Shown: piece by piece, positions 8,510 through 16,729 of the stretch | Position numbering within the stretch: position 1 is the first letter of the stretch | How the letters are laid out: each line of letters starts with the position of its first letter | NCBI GenBank assembly: GCA_963841425.1 | Contig: CAWJCL010000001.1 | Coordinates: 558,001-622,000, forward strand | Direction: 5' to 3' | From: DATEOR01 sp963841425 | GTDB lineage: Bacteria; Actinomycetota; Thermoleophilia; Gaiellales; Gaiellaceae | Length of the DNA stretch: 64,000 nucleotides | Notes under the pieces: model-generated | Databases searched by the model: none | The model's input: the letters and a program-made list of their open reading frames with translations, nothing else | Told to the model about the DNA's origin: nothing | Translations under genes and position numbers: made by a program

Positions 8510-9217
8510 ATGTCGTCCTATGACGCCATCGCCGCGCTCTACGACCCGTGGAGCCGCAGCGTCACCGAGGACGTCGATTTCTACGTCGCCCAGGCGCGGA
8601 AGGCGGGCGGGCCCATCGTCGAGCTCGGCGTCGGCACCGGGCGGATCGCCGTGCCCGTCGCAAAGGCGGGCGTGGGCGTGATCGGAGTCGACGACTCCGA
8701 GGGCATGCTCGCCCTCTGCAGGTCGCGGGCCGAGGGAGCCGGCGTCTCCGACCTCGTCGAGCTCAGGCTCGGCGACCTGCGCCGCCCACCGGTGCCCGAG
8801 CGCGTGTCCCTCGTCACGTGCCCCTTCCGCGCACTTCTCCATCTCGGCTCCGACGGCGAGCGGCTGGACGCTTTGCGCGCCGTGTACCGGGTTCTCGAGC
8901 CGCGCGGGCGCTTCGTGTTCGACGTCTTCGCGCCGAGCATGGAGGACGTCGAGGAGACCAACGGGCGCTGGCTCGAGCGTGAGCCGGGCATCTGGGAGCG
9001 AGCCGACTGGGACCTGCAACGGCGCGTCCTCACGCTCGCCGTCCGGGGCGAGGGCGGCGAGACGGCGATGCAGCTCAGCTGGCGCTCGCCCGAGGAGTGG
9101 CGAGCGCTGCTCGACCGCGCCGGCTTCGAGGTCGAGGCGATGTACGGCTGGTTCGACCTGCGGCCCTACGACGGCGGCGAGGACACGGTCTGGATTGCGA
9201 GCCGCCCGCCGGTTTAG
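8510..9217 (+). CDS. Class I SAM-dependent methyltransferase
   Basis: 235 residues. It has a Rossmann-type methyltransferase core: motif I IVELGVGTGRIAVPVAKAG, motif II IGVDDSEGMLALC, ELRLGDLRRPP and the post-motif helix LDALRAVYRVLEPRGRFVFDVF. The substrate cannot be deduced; the architecture fits small-molecule methyltransferases. ATG 8510 begins MSSYDAIAALYD, a frequent start in this family; a GTG six bases earlier is an alternative. LemA follows after 9 bases. Confidence 0.88.
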   Translation: MSSYDAIAALYDPWSRSVTEDVDFYVAQARKAGGPIVELGVGTGRIAVPVAKAGVGVIGVDDSEGMLALCRSRAEGAGVSDLVELRLGDLRRPPVPERVSLVTCPFRALLHLGSDGERLDALRAVYRVLEPRGRFVFDVFAPSMEDVEETNGRWLEREPGIWERADWDLQRRVLTLAVRGEGGETAMQLSWRSPEEWRALLDRAGFEVEAMYGWFDLRPYDGGEDTVWIASRPPV

Positions 9218-9226
9218 GGTAGGCGC

Positions 9227-9781
9227 GTGCTCTGGGTGATCGTCGTCATCGTGATCGTCGTCGTCCTCGTGGCGATCTTGATCGCGCTCTACAACAGGCT
9301 CGTCCGGCTCCGAAACCGCGCCGAGAACGCCTGGGCTCAGGTCGACGTCCAGCTCCGGCGGCGCTACGACCTCATTCCGAATCTCGTCGAGGCGGTGAAG
9401 GGATACGCGGCGCACGAGCGCGGGACATTCGAAGAGGTGACGAAGGCGCGAACGGCGGCGCAGCAGGCGAAGGGCGTCCAGGAGCAGGCGCAGGCCGAGA
9501 ACATGCTCACCCAGGCGATCGGCAGGCTCTTCGCCGTCGCCGAGGCCTATCCCGAGCTGCGCGCGACGGAGAACTTCCAGCAGCTGCAGGCGCAGCTCGC
9601 CGAGACCGAGCAGAAGATCGCGATTTCGCGTCAGGTCTACAACGACGCCGTCCTCACCTACGACAACGCGCTCGAGACCGTCCCGACGAACATCGTCGCC
9701 GGGATCTTCAACTTCGAGCCGCGCGAGTACTTCGAGGTCGAGGAGCCGGCCGTGCGGGAGGCGCCACGCGTCGAGTTCTGA
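9227..9781 (+). CDS. lemA: LemA family protein
   Basis: 184 residues with one N-terminal transmembrane helix (residues 1-22) and a cytoplasmic or periplasmic helical bundle. Family signatures are visible: NRLVRLRNRAENAWAQVDVQ, RRYDLIPNLVEAVKGYAAHE and the C-terminal FNFEPREYFEVEEP. LemA proteins often sit beside DUF2207/YciQ or TPM-domain membrane proteins, as here. The molecular role is not established. The GTG start gives a hydrophobic MLWVIVVIVIVVVLVAILIA signal anchor. The stop TGA overlaps the putative CTG start of the next gene. Confidence 0.93.
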   Translation: MLWVIVVIVIVVVLVAILIALYNRLVRLRNRAENAWAQVDVQLRRRYDLIPNLVEAVKGYAAHERGTFEEVTKARTAAQQAKGVQEQAQAENMLTQAIGRLFAVAEAYPELRATENFQQLQAQLAETEQKIAISRQVYNDAVLTYDNALETVPTNIVAGIFNFEPREYFEVEEPAVREAPRVEF

Positions 9782-11658
9782 GGATCGCGGTCCTCGTAGC
9801 CGCGATCCTGCTCGCGCTCCTCGCGGCCAGCGAGGCGGCTGCGAAGTCTTTCTACCTCCCCGCGGCGAACGTCCACGTCACCGTCGAGCCGGACGGCACG
9901 CTCGCGATCGAGGAGCGAACCACGTTCTTCTTCGACGGCTCGTTCACGGGCGCCTACCGCGACATCCCGCTCCGAGACGGCGAGCGGATCGGCGACGTCT
10001 CGGTCTCCGAGGGCGGCGTTCGCTACTCGCCGGGCGCCTCGGCCGAGCTCGGCTCGAGCGGCGCGCCGAACACTTACGGGGAGACACCGATCGACGGCGG
10101 CTACCGGATCGTGTGGCACTTCCAGGCCTTCTCCGAGCCGCGCACCTTCACCCTCGACTACCGGCTGAGCAACCTCGCAGTGGCCTTCGACGACGTCGTC
10201 GACGTCGACCTGAACGTCTGGGGCGACCAGTGGGACCAGACCCTGCAACAGCTGAGCGCGGAGCTGACGCTGCCCGGACCGGCGAGCGGGCCCTCGTGGC
10301 GGGTGTGGGGCCACCCCGTGTCCGTCCGGGGCGACGTCATCCGTGAGCCCGACCGGGCGCTTCTCCGGGCCGTGGACGTTCCCCCCCAGCAGTTCGTCGA
10401 GCTGCGCGCCGTCTTTCCGCGAAGCCTCCTGACCTCGACGGGCGGCACGAAGGTGCGACACGGCGATGCCCTGCCGCGGATCGTGGCCGAGGAGACGGCC
10501 GATGCGGCCGCGTTCGAGGCTGACCAGGAGAAGATCCGGGCAGCGGGCGATCATCTTCCGCGCACCATTCTGATACTCCTCGCCGCCGCGCTCCTCCCGG
10601 CGCTCGCGATCCTCGCGGCGACCTACTGGTTCTACGGGCGCGAGCGCAAGACCACGTACGACCGCGAGTACGAGCAGGAGCCGCCCTCGGAGCTCGAGCC
10701 CGCGCTCGTCCCGCCGCTCGTGCGCCAATCCCCTACGGTCGGCTCCAACGAGTTCACGGCCACGCTCTTCGACCTCATCCGCAAGGGCCGCTACAAGGCC
10801 GAACCGGTCACGACGCAGAAGAGCACCTGGGGCGGCCTGCGCCAGGAGGACGTGGCAGACCTCGAGCTCAGCCTCGCCAACGACGCGCCCCTGTCCGATG
10901 TCGAGGGCCCGGTCGCAAAGGTCGTCGACGGCGTCCTCGCTGGCGGCAGCGAGCGGCTCTCCAATTTCCGCGCGCGGATACAGGGCGACCGCACGGAGAA
11001 CAGCAAGCGCTTCACGGCCTTCAAGAAGGCAGTCGGGGACGAGGTGCGCCGACGGAAGTGGTTCCGGTCGGATGGTCTCAAGATTCTCCTCGGCGCGGGG
11101 GCGCCGGTCGCCGTTGCGGGCGTGCTCATGCTCGCAATCGGGATCCAGCGCTTCGAGTCCTTCGCACCCCGCTGGGGCGACGTGCTCCTCATCGCCTTCG
11201 GCGCGTGTTTCTGTGTGAGCACGGTGGTGCTCGTCATCGCCGGCCGCCACGTGAGCCTCTGGCGGCGCCGCTCGGCCGAGGCCGAGCAGGAGGCGGAGCG
11301 CTGGGAAGCCTTCCGGCGCTACCTCACGGACTTCCCGCGGCTGCAGGACGCGCCGCCCTCGACGCTCGAGCTGTGGGAGCGCTACCTCGTCTACGGCATC
11401 GCCTTCGGGATCGCGGAGCGTGTGCTCCAGGGCGCCCAGCTCCGCATGCCGGAGGAGCTCCACCAGGCATCGAACATCTACTGGATCAGTCCGACCGGCG
11501 ACCTCGGCTCGGGACCCTCGGCGCTTGGGATCAGCGACCTTTCCTCGGGCTTCGGCAGCGCGCTCGCACCGCCTTCGAGCGGCTCGGGCGGCTTCGGCGG
11601 CGGCTTCTCGGGCGGCGGCGGCGGCGGGGGCGGAGGCGGAGGCGGAGGAGCCTGGTGA
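9778..11658 (+). CDS. DUF2207 (YciQ-like) exported membrane protein, probable CTG start
   Basis: 626 residues. The frame is open upstream, but no ATG, GTG or TTG lies near the N-terminus. A CTG at 9778, overlapping the LemA stop (CTGA), gives a perfect signal peptide (RIAVLVAAILLALLAASEAAA). The next ATG-type start, at 10111, would delete the signal peptide and the first domain. After the export signal comes an extracellular beta-rich DUF2207 domain (about 25-240), a transmembrane helix (TILILLAAALLPALAILAA), a cytoplasmic region with two more hydrophobic helices (about 430-480), and a Gly-rich tail ending GGAW. Such Gly-rich tails are typical of the family. Function unknown; LemA is the usual neighbour. 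Confidence 0.87.
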   Translation: MRIAVLVAAILLALLAASEAAAKSFYLPAANVHVTVEPDGTLAIEERTTFFFDGSFTGAYRDIPLRDGERIGDVSVSEGGVRYSPGASAELGSSGAPNTYGETPIDGGYRIVWHFQAFSEPRTFTLDYRLSNLAVAFDDVVDVDLNVWGDQWDQTLQQLSAELTLPGPASGPSWRVWGHPVSVRGDVIREPDRALLRAVDVPPQQFVELRAVFPRSLLTSTGGTKVRHGDALPRIVAEETADAAAFEADQEKIRAAGDHLPRTILILLAAALLPALAILAATYWFYGRERKTTYDREYEQEPPSELEPALVPPLVRQSPTVGSNEFTATLFDLIRKGRYKAEPVTTQKSTWGGLRQEDVADLELSLANDAPLSDVEGPVAKVVDGVLAGGSERLSNFRARIQGDRTENSKRFTAFKKAVGDEVRRRKWFRSDGLKILLGAGAPVAVAGVLMLAIGIQRFESFAPRWGDVLLIAFGACFCVSTVVLVIAGRHVSLWRRRSAEAEQEAERWEAFRRYLTDFPRLQDAPPSTLELWERYLVYGIAFGIAERVLQGAQLRMPEELHQASNIYWISPTGDLGSGPSALGISDLSSGFGSALAPPSSGSGGFGGGFSGGGGGGGGGGGGGAW

Positions 11659-11688
11659 CCCCAACCTCCCTGGTGACCCCAACCTCCC
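11653..11688. repeat. 18-bp perfect tandem repeat spanning the DUF2207 stop codon
   Basis: Two adjacent copies of TGGTGACCCCAACCTCCC occupy 11653-11670 and 11671-11688. The first copy contains the stop codon of the DUF2207 gene. The second runs into the dispersed element that begins at 11681. A copy-number change would alter only untranslated sequence because each unit supplies the same TGA. Confidence 0.85.
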
Positions 11689-11778
11689 TTGTGTTGCACA
11701 GAAACGGCACGACGCTCCCACCGAGCCCAGTCTTTATCGCAAGGCGACTTTGTGCGCGTGAAACACAAGGCTGGGTTC
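11681..11778 (+). repeat. Dispersed about 98-bp element with inverted ends, copy A
   Basis: The ends are near-perfect inverted repeats: CCTTGTGTTGCAC at 11687-11699 and GTGAAACACAAGG at 11758-11770 (12 of 13 pairs). The last 33 bp (11746-11778) match the reverse complement of 37141-37173 at 30 of 33 positions, and the whole element aligns with 37141-37239 at almost the same length. The middle is poorly conserved. It sits between a rightward and a leftward gene end. It could be a REP/BIME-like or MITE-like repeat, or a structured transcript; no transposase is nearby. Confidence 0.7.
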
Positions 11779-11824
11779 GTGACGCCGCTGTGAGCCGCGC
11801 GGGAGCGTCGGGGGCACTCGGGAG

Positions 11825-12541
11825 CTAGCCCCGGCGGCCGCGCTCATAGAGCGCGATTGCTCCGGCGGCCGCGACGTTCAGGGACTCCGCCTCGTCGGCC
11901 AGGGGGATGGACGCAAAGAGATTGCAGGACGCAGCAATCTCGTCCGGGAGCCCGTTGCGCTCGGCGCCGAGGACGAACGTGACGCGGTCGCCGAGCTCGG
12001 TCTCCGCAAGCGCCGCTCCACCCCGCGGGACGAGCCCGATCCACGGCCGCGGCGCCTCGTCGAAACTTCCGGTCGCCACCCGGAAGACCGCTCCCATGGA
12101 AGCGCGCAGCGCCTTCGGAGACGTCGGGTCCGCGCATCCCGCAGAGAGCGCGACGAACGCGGGCCCGAGCGCATCGGCGGTCCGGATGAGCGTGCCGACG
12201 TTGCCCGGATCGCCGACGTGCCAGAGGGCCAGCCCTGTCGGAGCGTCGAGCCCCCGAGGCAGATCGGCGCTCCGGAAGACGGCGACGATTCGCGGCGGGT
12301 GTGCCAGCGAGGAGATCTCGGCGACGAGGCTCGGCTCGACCTCTTCGGCGCCTTCGAGACCTTCGAGCTCGACGGGCCGCGCCGCGTCCGTGAGCGCCTC
12401 GACCGGCCGCAGGCCGGCGGCCAGCCCCGCCGCGACGAGATCCTCTCCCTCGCAGACGAAGAGCCCGAGCTTGGCGCGCTGCCGCCCGGAGGCCAGCTTG
12501 CGCACGAGCTTCAGGCGCGGGTTCGACGCCGAAGTGATCAT
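11825..12541 (-). CDS. TrmH/SpoU-family RNA 2'-O-methyltransferase
   Basis: 238 residues predicted to methylate a ribose 2'-OH in rRNA or tRNA using SAM, through the knotted SPOUT fold. An N-terminal substrate-binding domain (ITSASNPRLKLVRKLASGR) is followed by the SPOUT motifs: WHVGDPGNVGTLIRTADALG (motif 1), VTFVLGAERNGLPDEI (motif 2) and IPLADEAESLNVAAAGAIAL (motif 3). It sits between rplT and pheST, the usual place for a tsnR-like gene in actinobacteria. ATG 12539-12541 overlaps the DUF2332 stop (ATGA). Confidence 0.93.
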   Translation of the reverse strand: MITSASNPRLKLVRKLASGRQRAKLGLFVCEGEDLVAAGLAAGLRPVEALTDAARPVELEGLEGAEEVEPSLVAEISSLAHPPRIVAVFRSADLPRGLDAPTGLALWHVGDPGNVGTLIRTADALGPAFVALSAGCADPTSPKALRASMGAVFRVATGSFDEAPRPWIGLVPRGGAALAETELGDRVTFVLGAERNGLPDEIAASCNLFASIPLADEAESLNVAAAGAIALYERGRRG

Positions 12542-13509
12542 GAAATCCACTCCAAGGAGTTGGCATGGCCGTCGAGCCGCGCCAGCCGCCGGGGGCCGCC
12601 GGGCCAGGTCTCGACGTCGAGGGCGAAGCCGTAGTAGGTCGGTGTTTCCCGGTCGACCTCGTAGGAGATCCGGGCGAGCGAGCCGCGCCGCCCCTCTCCG
12701 GCGAGGATCTCGTCGAGGCGGTCCCGCTCCTCCTGCCGGAGATAGACGGTCGAGACCGAGTGGTAGACAACGGTGAGGGCGCCGAGGTCGCGCTCGGCGA
12801 GCAGGGCCGGCAGCTCCTCGACGTAGTCCCCGTCGAGGAGCTGGGGCGGATCCTGGCGCGCGATCTCGATCGCGCAGCGCACGCGGTCGAGGCGATCGGT
12901 CTGGTCGGCCCAGACGAAGGCCTCGAGGAGCCGCGCGCCGTGGTCCGTCGTCACGTCGACCGGCCTGCGGTCGATGCCGATGCGCCTCGCCACCTCGACC
13001 TCCGCTCGGAGGAGATCCGGCGGCGGGCCCCCTTCCGTCCGCCCGGAAAGCTCAAGCCCGGCGCTGCGATCGCCCCACCGCGCCTCTCGGTAGCGGTACG
13101 CATAGCGGTCCCAGTAGAGGTTGAGGCCGCCGCTCGGCCCGAGCTCGATCAGATCGAGGCGACGCCCGTCGGCGACGGTGAGGAACGCCGGCAGGAGCCC
13201 CCAGCAGCGCTGCACCTCGTTCGTCTGGATCGGCTGCTCGGCGACGAACCGGGCCAGCCACTCGCGGTTCGCCTCGAGGACGCCGCGGAGCTTCGCCCAC
13301 GGGTGCTGCACCATGCCCGCGAGCTCGAGGTAGTGGACGCCGCCGAAGAGCCGGAGCGGCGCCTCCCAGCGCGGCTCGTGGTCGCCGACGAGCGCGGCGA
13401 CAATGGGCTCGTCTGCCAGCGAGCGCGCGAGCGACGCGTAGAGCTTCGAGCCTCCCTGGTCGAAGTCGTCCGCCATTCGCCGGAAAACCTCAGCGGTCGA
13501 TTCGGACAT
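12538..13509 (-). CDS. DUF2332 family protein
   Basis: 323 residues matching the actinobacterial DUF2332 pattern: an N-terminal helical part (FRRMADDFDQGGSKLYASL), NEVQRCWGLLPAFLTVADG, the glycine-rich ELGPSGGLNLYWDRY and a C-terminal VYHSVSTVYLRQEERDRL ... DGHANSLEW. The ELGPSGGLNL loop resembles a nucleotide-binding loop of SAM-dependent enzymes, but no biochemical role is established. It lies between rplT and the SpoU methyltransferase, coupled to the latter by ATGA. Confidence 0.88.
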   Translation of the reverse strand: MSESTAEVFRRMADDFDQGGSKLYASLARSLADEPIVAALVGDHEPRWEAPLRLFGGVHYLELAGMVQHPWAKLRGVLEANREWLARFVAEQPIQTNEVQRCWGLLPAFLTVADGRRLDLIELGPSGGLNLYWDRYAYRYREARWGDRSAGLELSGRTEGGPPPDLLRAEVEVARRIGIDRRPVDVTTDHGARLLEAFVWADQTDRLDRVRCAIEIARQDPPQLLDGDYVEELPALLAERDLGALTVVYHSVSTVYLRQEERDRLDEILAGEGRRGSLARISYEVDRETPTYYGFALDVETWPGGPRRLARLDGHANSLEWIS

Positions 13510-13518
13510 CGCTTTTCA

Positions 13519-13556
13519 CCGGCCTGAAACGCGCCGCCGGCGAGGTTTCAGGCCGG
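13519..13556 (-). terminator. Strong hairpin at the end of rplT
   Basis: A perfect 12-bp inverted repeat (CCGGCCTGAAAC / GTTTCAGGCCGG) with a 14-base GC-rich loop spans the rplT stop codon. In the direction of rplT transcription it is not followed by a T-run, so it would be a U-less terminator or an mRNA-stabilising 3' end that separates the ribosomal genes from DUF2332. Confidence 0.55.
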
Positions 13557-13913
13557 ATTGTCGAGGGCCGCCTTCGCCTGGGCGGCGATGGCGGAGAAGG
13601 CGACCGGGTCGTTCACGGCGATGTCGGCGAGCACCTTTCGGTCGAGCTCGATGTTCGCCTTGCGGATGCCCGAGAGGAACTGGTTGTAGGAGAGCCCCTC
13701 TTTCCGGGCGGCCGCGTTGATCCGGATGATCCAGAGGCGGCGGAAGACCCGCTTCTTTCGCTTCCGGTCCCGATAGGCGTGGACGTCGGCCTTCATGACC
13801 TGCTCCTTCGCCTTCCGGTAGGAGATCCGCGGCTGCCCGCTGAATCCCTTCGCCTCGGCGAGGAGCTTGCGGCGCTTCTTGCGCGCGTGAACCGATCGCT
13901 TGACGCGAGGCAT
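13548..13913 (-). CDS. rplT: 50S ribosomal protein L20
   Basis: 121 residues, full length. The basic N-terminal extension MPRVKRSVHARKKRRKLL and the core GFSGQPRISYRKAKEQVMKA, RKRKKRVFRRLWIIRINAAAR are diagnostic. It binds 23S rRNA early in large-subunit assembly and in many bacteria represses its own operon. It is last in infC-rpmI-rplT, with rpmI ending 8 bases upstream. Confidence 0.99.
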   Translation of the reverse strand: MPRVKRSVHARKKRRKLLAEAKGFSGQPRISYRKAKEQVMKADVHAYRDRKRKKRVFRRLWIIRINAAARKEGLSYNQFLSGIRKANIELDRKVLADIAVNDPVAFSAIAAQAKAALDNPA

Positions 13914-13921
13914 CCGTCCTC

Positions 13922-14116
13922 CTACCCGCCGAGGAGCCGCCGCACTTCGCGCTCGTCCTGCGGAGCGACCGGCTGGTCGCTTGCGAACGCGCGCTTGCGC
14001 TTGGCGCTCTTCTTCTCGAGATTGTGGCTCTTCATCCCGTGACGGCGCAGCAGCTTGCCGCCGCCGGTCACCTTGAAGCGCTTCTTCGCTGCTTTGTTCG
14101 TCTTCTGCTTAGGCAC
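13922..14116 (-). CDS. rpmI: 50S ribosomal protein L35
   Basis: 64 residues from a GTG at 14114-14116, beginning PKQKTNKAAKKRFKVTGGGK and continuing RRHGMKSHNLEKKSAKRKR, the family signature. The frame opens further upstream (to 14182) but that extension lies inside infC and is not L35-like. It overlaps the end of infC by 8 bases, implying translational coupling of IF3 and L35. Confidence 0.97.
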   Translation of the reverse strand: MPKQKTNKAAKKRFKVTGGGKLLRRHGMKSHNLEKKSAKRKRAFASDQPVAPQDEREVRRLLGG

Positions 14117-14687
14117 TTGCTGTCTCCACCTGTTGTCCTGCGGCTTTCGTCGGCCCGAGCAACATGACCATGTTGCGCCCATCCTGGAGCGGAGGCGATT
14201 CGATCTGCCCGATCTCCTTCACGTCTTCGGCGAGGCGCATCAGGAGGTCTCGCCCGCGCTCCGGGTGGCTCTGTTCCCGTCCCCGGAACATGATCGTGAC
14301 CTTGACCTTCGCCTTCGAGTTGAGGAAGCGGACCACGTGGCCCTTCTTCGTCTCGTAGTCGTGGACGCCGATCTTCGGCCGCATCTTGATTTCCTTGATG
14401 TGAATCTGTGACTGGTGCTTGCGGGCCGTCTTCGCCTTTTGCTCCTGCTCGTACTTGTACTTGCCGTAATCCATGATCCGCGCGACCGGCGGGTCGGCGC
14501 TCGAAGCAACTTCGACGAGGTCGAGGTCCTTGGAATAGGCGTATTCGAGCGCTTCGTCTCGCGTCTTCACGCCCACCTGCGAGCCATCCTCGTCCACCAG
14601 GCGCACCTTCGACGAGCGGATGGCTTCGTTGATCCGAGTCTGATCCTGAACCGGCCTGGCCTGGTCGAATCTGCGCCGCGGCCTCAC
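14109..14687 (-). CDS. infC: Translation initiation factor IF-3
   Basis: 192 residues. The N-domain (RINEAIRSSKVRLVDEDGSQ, IMDYGKYKYEQEQKAK) and C-domain (KIGVHDYETKKGHVVRFL, VKVTIMFRGREQSHPE) are intact, with an Ala/Glu-rich tail. IF3 prevents premature subunit joining and proofreads start codons. The start is GTG at 14685-14687 with a GGTGA element 8 bases ahead; a purine-rich AGGAGGAGG lies unusually far upstream. It is preceded by a structured leader with an intrinsic terminator, which probably sets expression of infC-rpmI-rplT. Confidence 0.97.
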   Translation of the reverse strand: MRPRRRFDQARPVQDQTRINEAIRSSKVRLVDEDGSQVGVKTRDEALEYAYSKDLDLVEVASSADPPVARIMDYGKYKYEQEQKAKTARKHQSQIHIKEIKMRPKIGVHDYETKKGHVVRFLNSKAKVKVTIMFRGREQSHPERGRDLLMRLAEDVKEIGQIESPPLQDGRNMVMLLGPTKAAGQQVETASA

Positions 14688-14833
14688 TGAAACGTCACCA
14701 AGTTGTGCTGCTTCCTCCTCCTAGACAAAACAAAAAGCTGCGCGCAGCAGCTTCGTCAACTCACCGTTTTCGGTTGAAACCTCCGCGAAGCCGGCGGCTT
14801 GGGAGGTGAGGAACGATGCTCCTGCTTGCAGGC
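14688..14833 (-). promoter_or_regulatory. Structured infC leader with intrinsic terminator/attenuator
   Basis: Read leftward from the thrS stop, the 146-nt gap holds three potential hairpins: a CCTGC/GCAGG stem starting inside the thrS 3' end, AAGCCG-C-CGGCTT nested inside CCTCC/GGAGG, and a terminator stem. IF3 operons in several phyla are autoregulated by ribosomal-protein leaders located here. Whether this RNA binds L20 or another ligand cannot be told from sequence. Confidence 0.55.
14724..14753 (-). terminator. Rho-independent terminator between thrS and infC
   Basis: On the minus strand GAAGCTGC-TGCGC-GCAGCTT is followed directly by TTTTTGTTTTG. The stem is 7-8 bp with a 5-nt loop and a clear U-tract, the best canonical terminator in the window. 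It would end thrS transcripts or attenuate read-through into infC. Confidence 0.8.
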
Positions 14834-16729
14834 CTACAGCTTAGCAGCCGCCTGCAGCTCGCTCAGAAGGGCCTCCCAGCCGACCGTGGTCTGCTCTCCG
14901 CCGCGGCGCCGGAGGGCGAGAGCGTCGAGCGACTCGCGCTCGCCCCAGACGACGACATACGGGATCTTCGCGAGCTCGGCGTCTCGGATCTTGCGCCCCA
15001 GCGTCTCCTCGCGTTCGTCGACCGAGACGCGGAAGCCGTGCACTCGCAGGTCGTCGGCGAGGGACTCGGCGGCCGCCGCGAAGGGCTCCGAGATCGCAAG
15101 GACGCGCACCTGTTCCGGGGCGAGGACGAGCGGCAGGTCGCCGCCCGTGTGCTCGAGGTAGATGCCGACGAAGCGCTCGAGCGAGCCGAGAAGAGCACGA
15201 TGGATCATCGCCGGCGTGTGCTCGGCGTTGTCGTCGCCCTGGTAGGTGAGGCCGAAGCGCTTCGGCATCTGCAGGTCGAGCTGGACGGTGCCGATCTGCC
15301 AGCTGCGGCCGAGCGAGTCGTTCATGTGCAGGTCGATCTTGGGCCCGTAGAACGAGCCCTCGCCCTGGCTTTCGGCGTACTCGAGACCCTGCGTGGCGAG
15401 CGCTTTGCGGAGCTCCTCCTCCGCCATGTCCCACTCCTCGTCCGTGCCCAGCTTGTTGTCGGGCCGAAGCGAGAGCTCGACGCGCATGTTCAGCTCGAAG
15501 AGGTCGTAAAGGTAGTACGCGTAGTCGAGACATGCGATGAGCTCGTCCTGGATCTGCTCGTGCGTGCAGTAGATGTGCGCGTCGTCCTGCACGAAGTGGC
15601 GGACGCGGAGAAGGCCGTGCAGGACACCGGAGAGCTCGTTTCGGTGCAGGTTGCCGGCTTCCGCGAGGCGGAGCGGCAGTTCGCGATAGGAGTGCGGCGA
15701 GAGCGAGTAGAGAAGACAGTGCCCTGGGCAGTTCATCGGCTTGAGGGCGAAGTCGCGGCCCTCGACCTCCAGCCGGAACATGTCCTCCTGGTACTTCTCC
15801 CAGTGGCCGGAGGTGCGCCAGAGGTCGGAGTCGTAGAGAAGCGGCGTACGCACCTCGTGATAGCCGCGCTTCACGTTCTCGCGCCGGCGCAGGTCCTCGA
15901 GGACGTTCCAGACCACCATCCCGCGCGGATGCCAGAAGGGCATGCCGGGCGAGAGCTCCGAGAACTCGAACAGGTCGAGATCCTTGCCCAGCCTCCTGTG
16001 GTCGCGGCGCTTGGCCTCCTCGATCCGGTGGAGGTGGGCGTCGAGATCCTTGGGGTCGTAGAAGGCCGTTCCGTAGACGCGCGTGAGCTGCGGCTTCGTC
16101 TCGTCGCCCCGCCAGTACGCGCCGGCAAGCGAGAGAAGCTTCACCGCCTTGATCGGCTTCGCATCCTGGAGATGCGGCCCGCGGCAGAGGTCGACGAAGT
16201 CGCCCTGGCTGTAGAGCGAGATGTCGCCCTCGGCCGTGTCGACGAGCTCGACCTTGTACGGCTCCTCGGCCTCGAGGAACCGCTGGCGCGCTTCCTCTCG
16301 GGAAACATCCATCCGCTCCCATTCCCGACCTTCGGAGATCTCGTTGCGAACTTCCTCCTCCAGCCGCTGCAGGTCGGCCTCGGTGACGGGCTCGGGGAAC
16401 TCGAAGTCGTAGTAGAAGCCGTTCTCGATCGGCGGGCCGATGGCGACCTTCGTGCCCGGGAAGAGCCGGCGCGCGGCCTCGGCGAGGAGGTGCGCGGCCG
16501 AGTGGCGCAGGACGTAGAGGGCGTCGGGGTCGTCCTTGTCCCGCGTGGTCAGGATCTGGATGCGCTCGCCGTCTCGGACGGGCAGCCGCAGGTCGCGGAC
16601 CGACCCGTTCGAGCGCAGGAGAACCGCCTGCTCGGCGAGCTTCGGGCCGATCGCGCGCGCTGCGTCGAGGCCCGTCGCACCGTCCGGAAGTTCAAGCTCG
16701 GACTCGTCGGGAAGAACGACCTTCACCAT
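14834..16729 (-). CDS. thrS: Threonine-tRNA ligase
   Basis: 631 residues, full length. It carries an N-terminal TGS domain (about 1-60), the editing/second additional domain (HSAAHLLAEAARRLFPG, YSQGDFVDLCRGPHL), the class II catalytic core with the zinc ligands of MNCPGHCLL and downstream His residues, motif 2 (GVLHGLLRVRHFVQDDAHIYC), and a C-terminal anticodon-binding domain (LAPEQVRVLAISE). The ATG at 16727-16729 begins MVKVVLPDESELELPDG. It is separated from infC by the leader/terminator region. Confidence 0.98.
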   Translation of the reverse strand: MVKVVLPDESELELPDGATGLDAARAIGPKLAEQAVLLRSNGSVRDLRLPVRDGERIQILTTRDKDDPDALYVLRHSAAHLLAEAARRLFPGTKVAIGPPIENGFYYDFEFPEPVTEADLQRLEEEVRNEISEGREWERMDVSREEARQRFLEAEEPYKVELVDTAEGDISLYSQGDFVDLCRGPHLQDAKPIKAVKLLSLAGAYWRGDETKPQLTRVYGTAFYDPKDLDAHLHRIEEAKRRDHRRLGKDLDLFEFSELSPGMPFWHPRGMVVWNVLEDLRRRENVKRGYHEVRTPLLYDSDLWRTSGHWEKYQEDMFRLEVEGRDFALKPMNCPGHCLLYSLSPHSYRELPLRLAEAGNLHRNELSGVLHGLLRVRHFVQDDAHIYCTHEQIQDELIACLDYAYYLYDLFELNMRVELSLRPDNKLGTDEEWDMAEEELRKALATQGLEYAESQGEGSFYGPKIDLHMNDSLGRSWQIGTVQLDLQMPKRFGLTYQGDDNAEHTPAMIHRALLGSLERFVGIYLEHTGGDLPLVLAPEQVRVLAISEPFAAAAESLADDLRVHGFRVSVDEREETLGRKIRDAELAKIPYVVVWGERESLDALALRRRGGEQTTVGWEALLSELQAAAKL

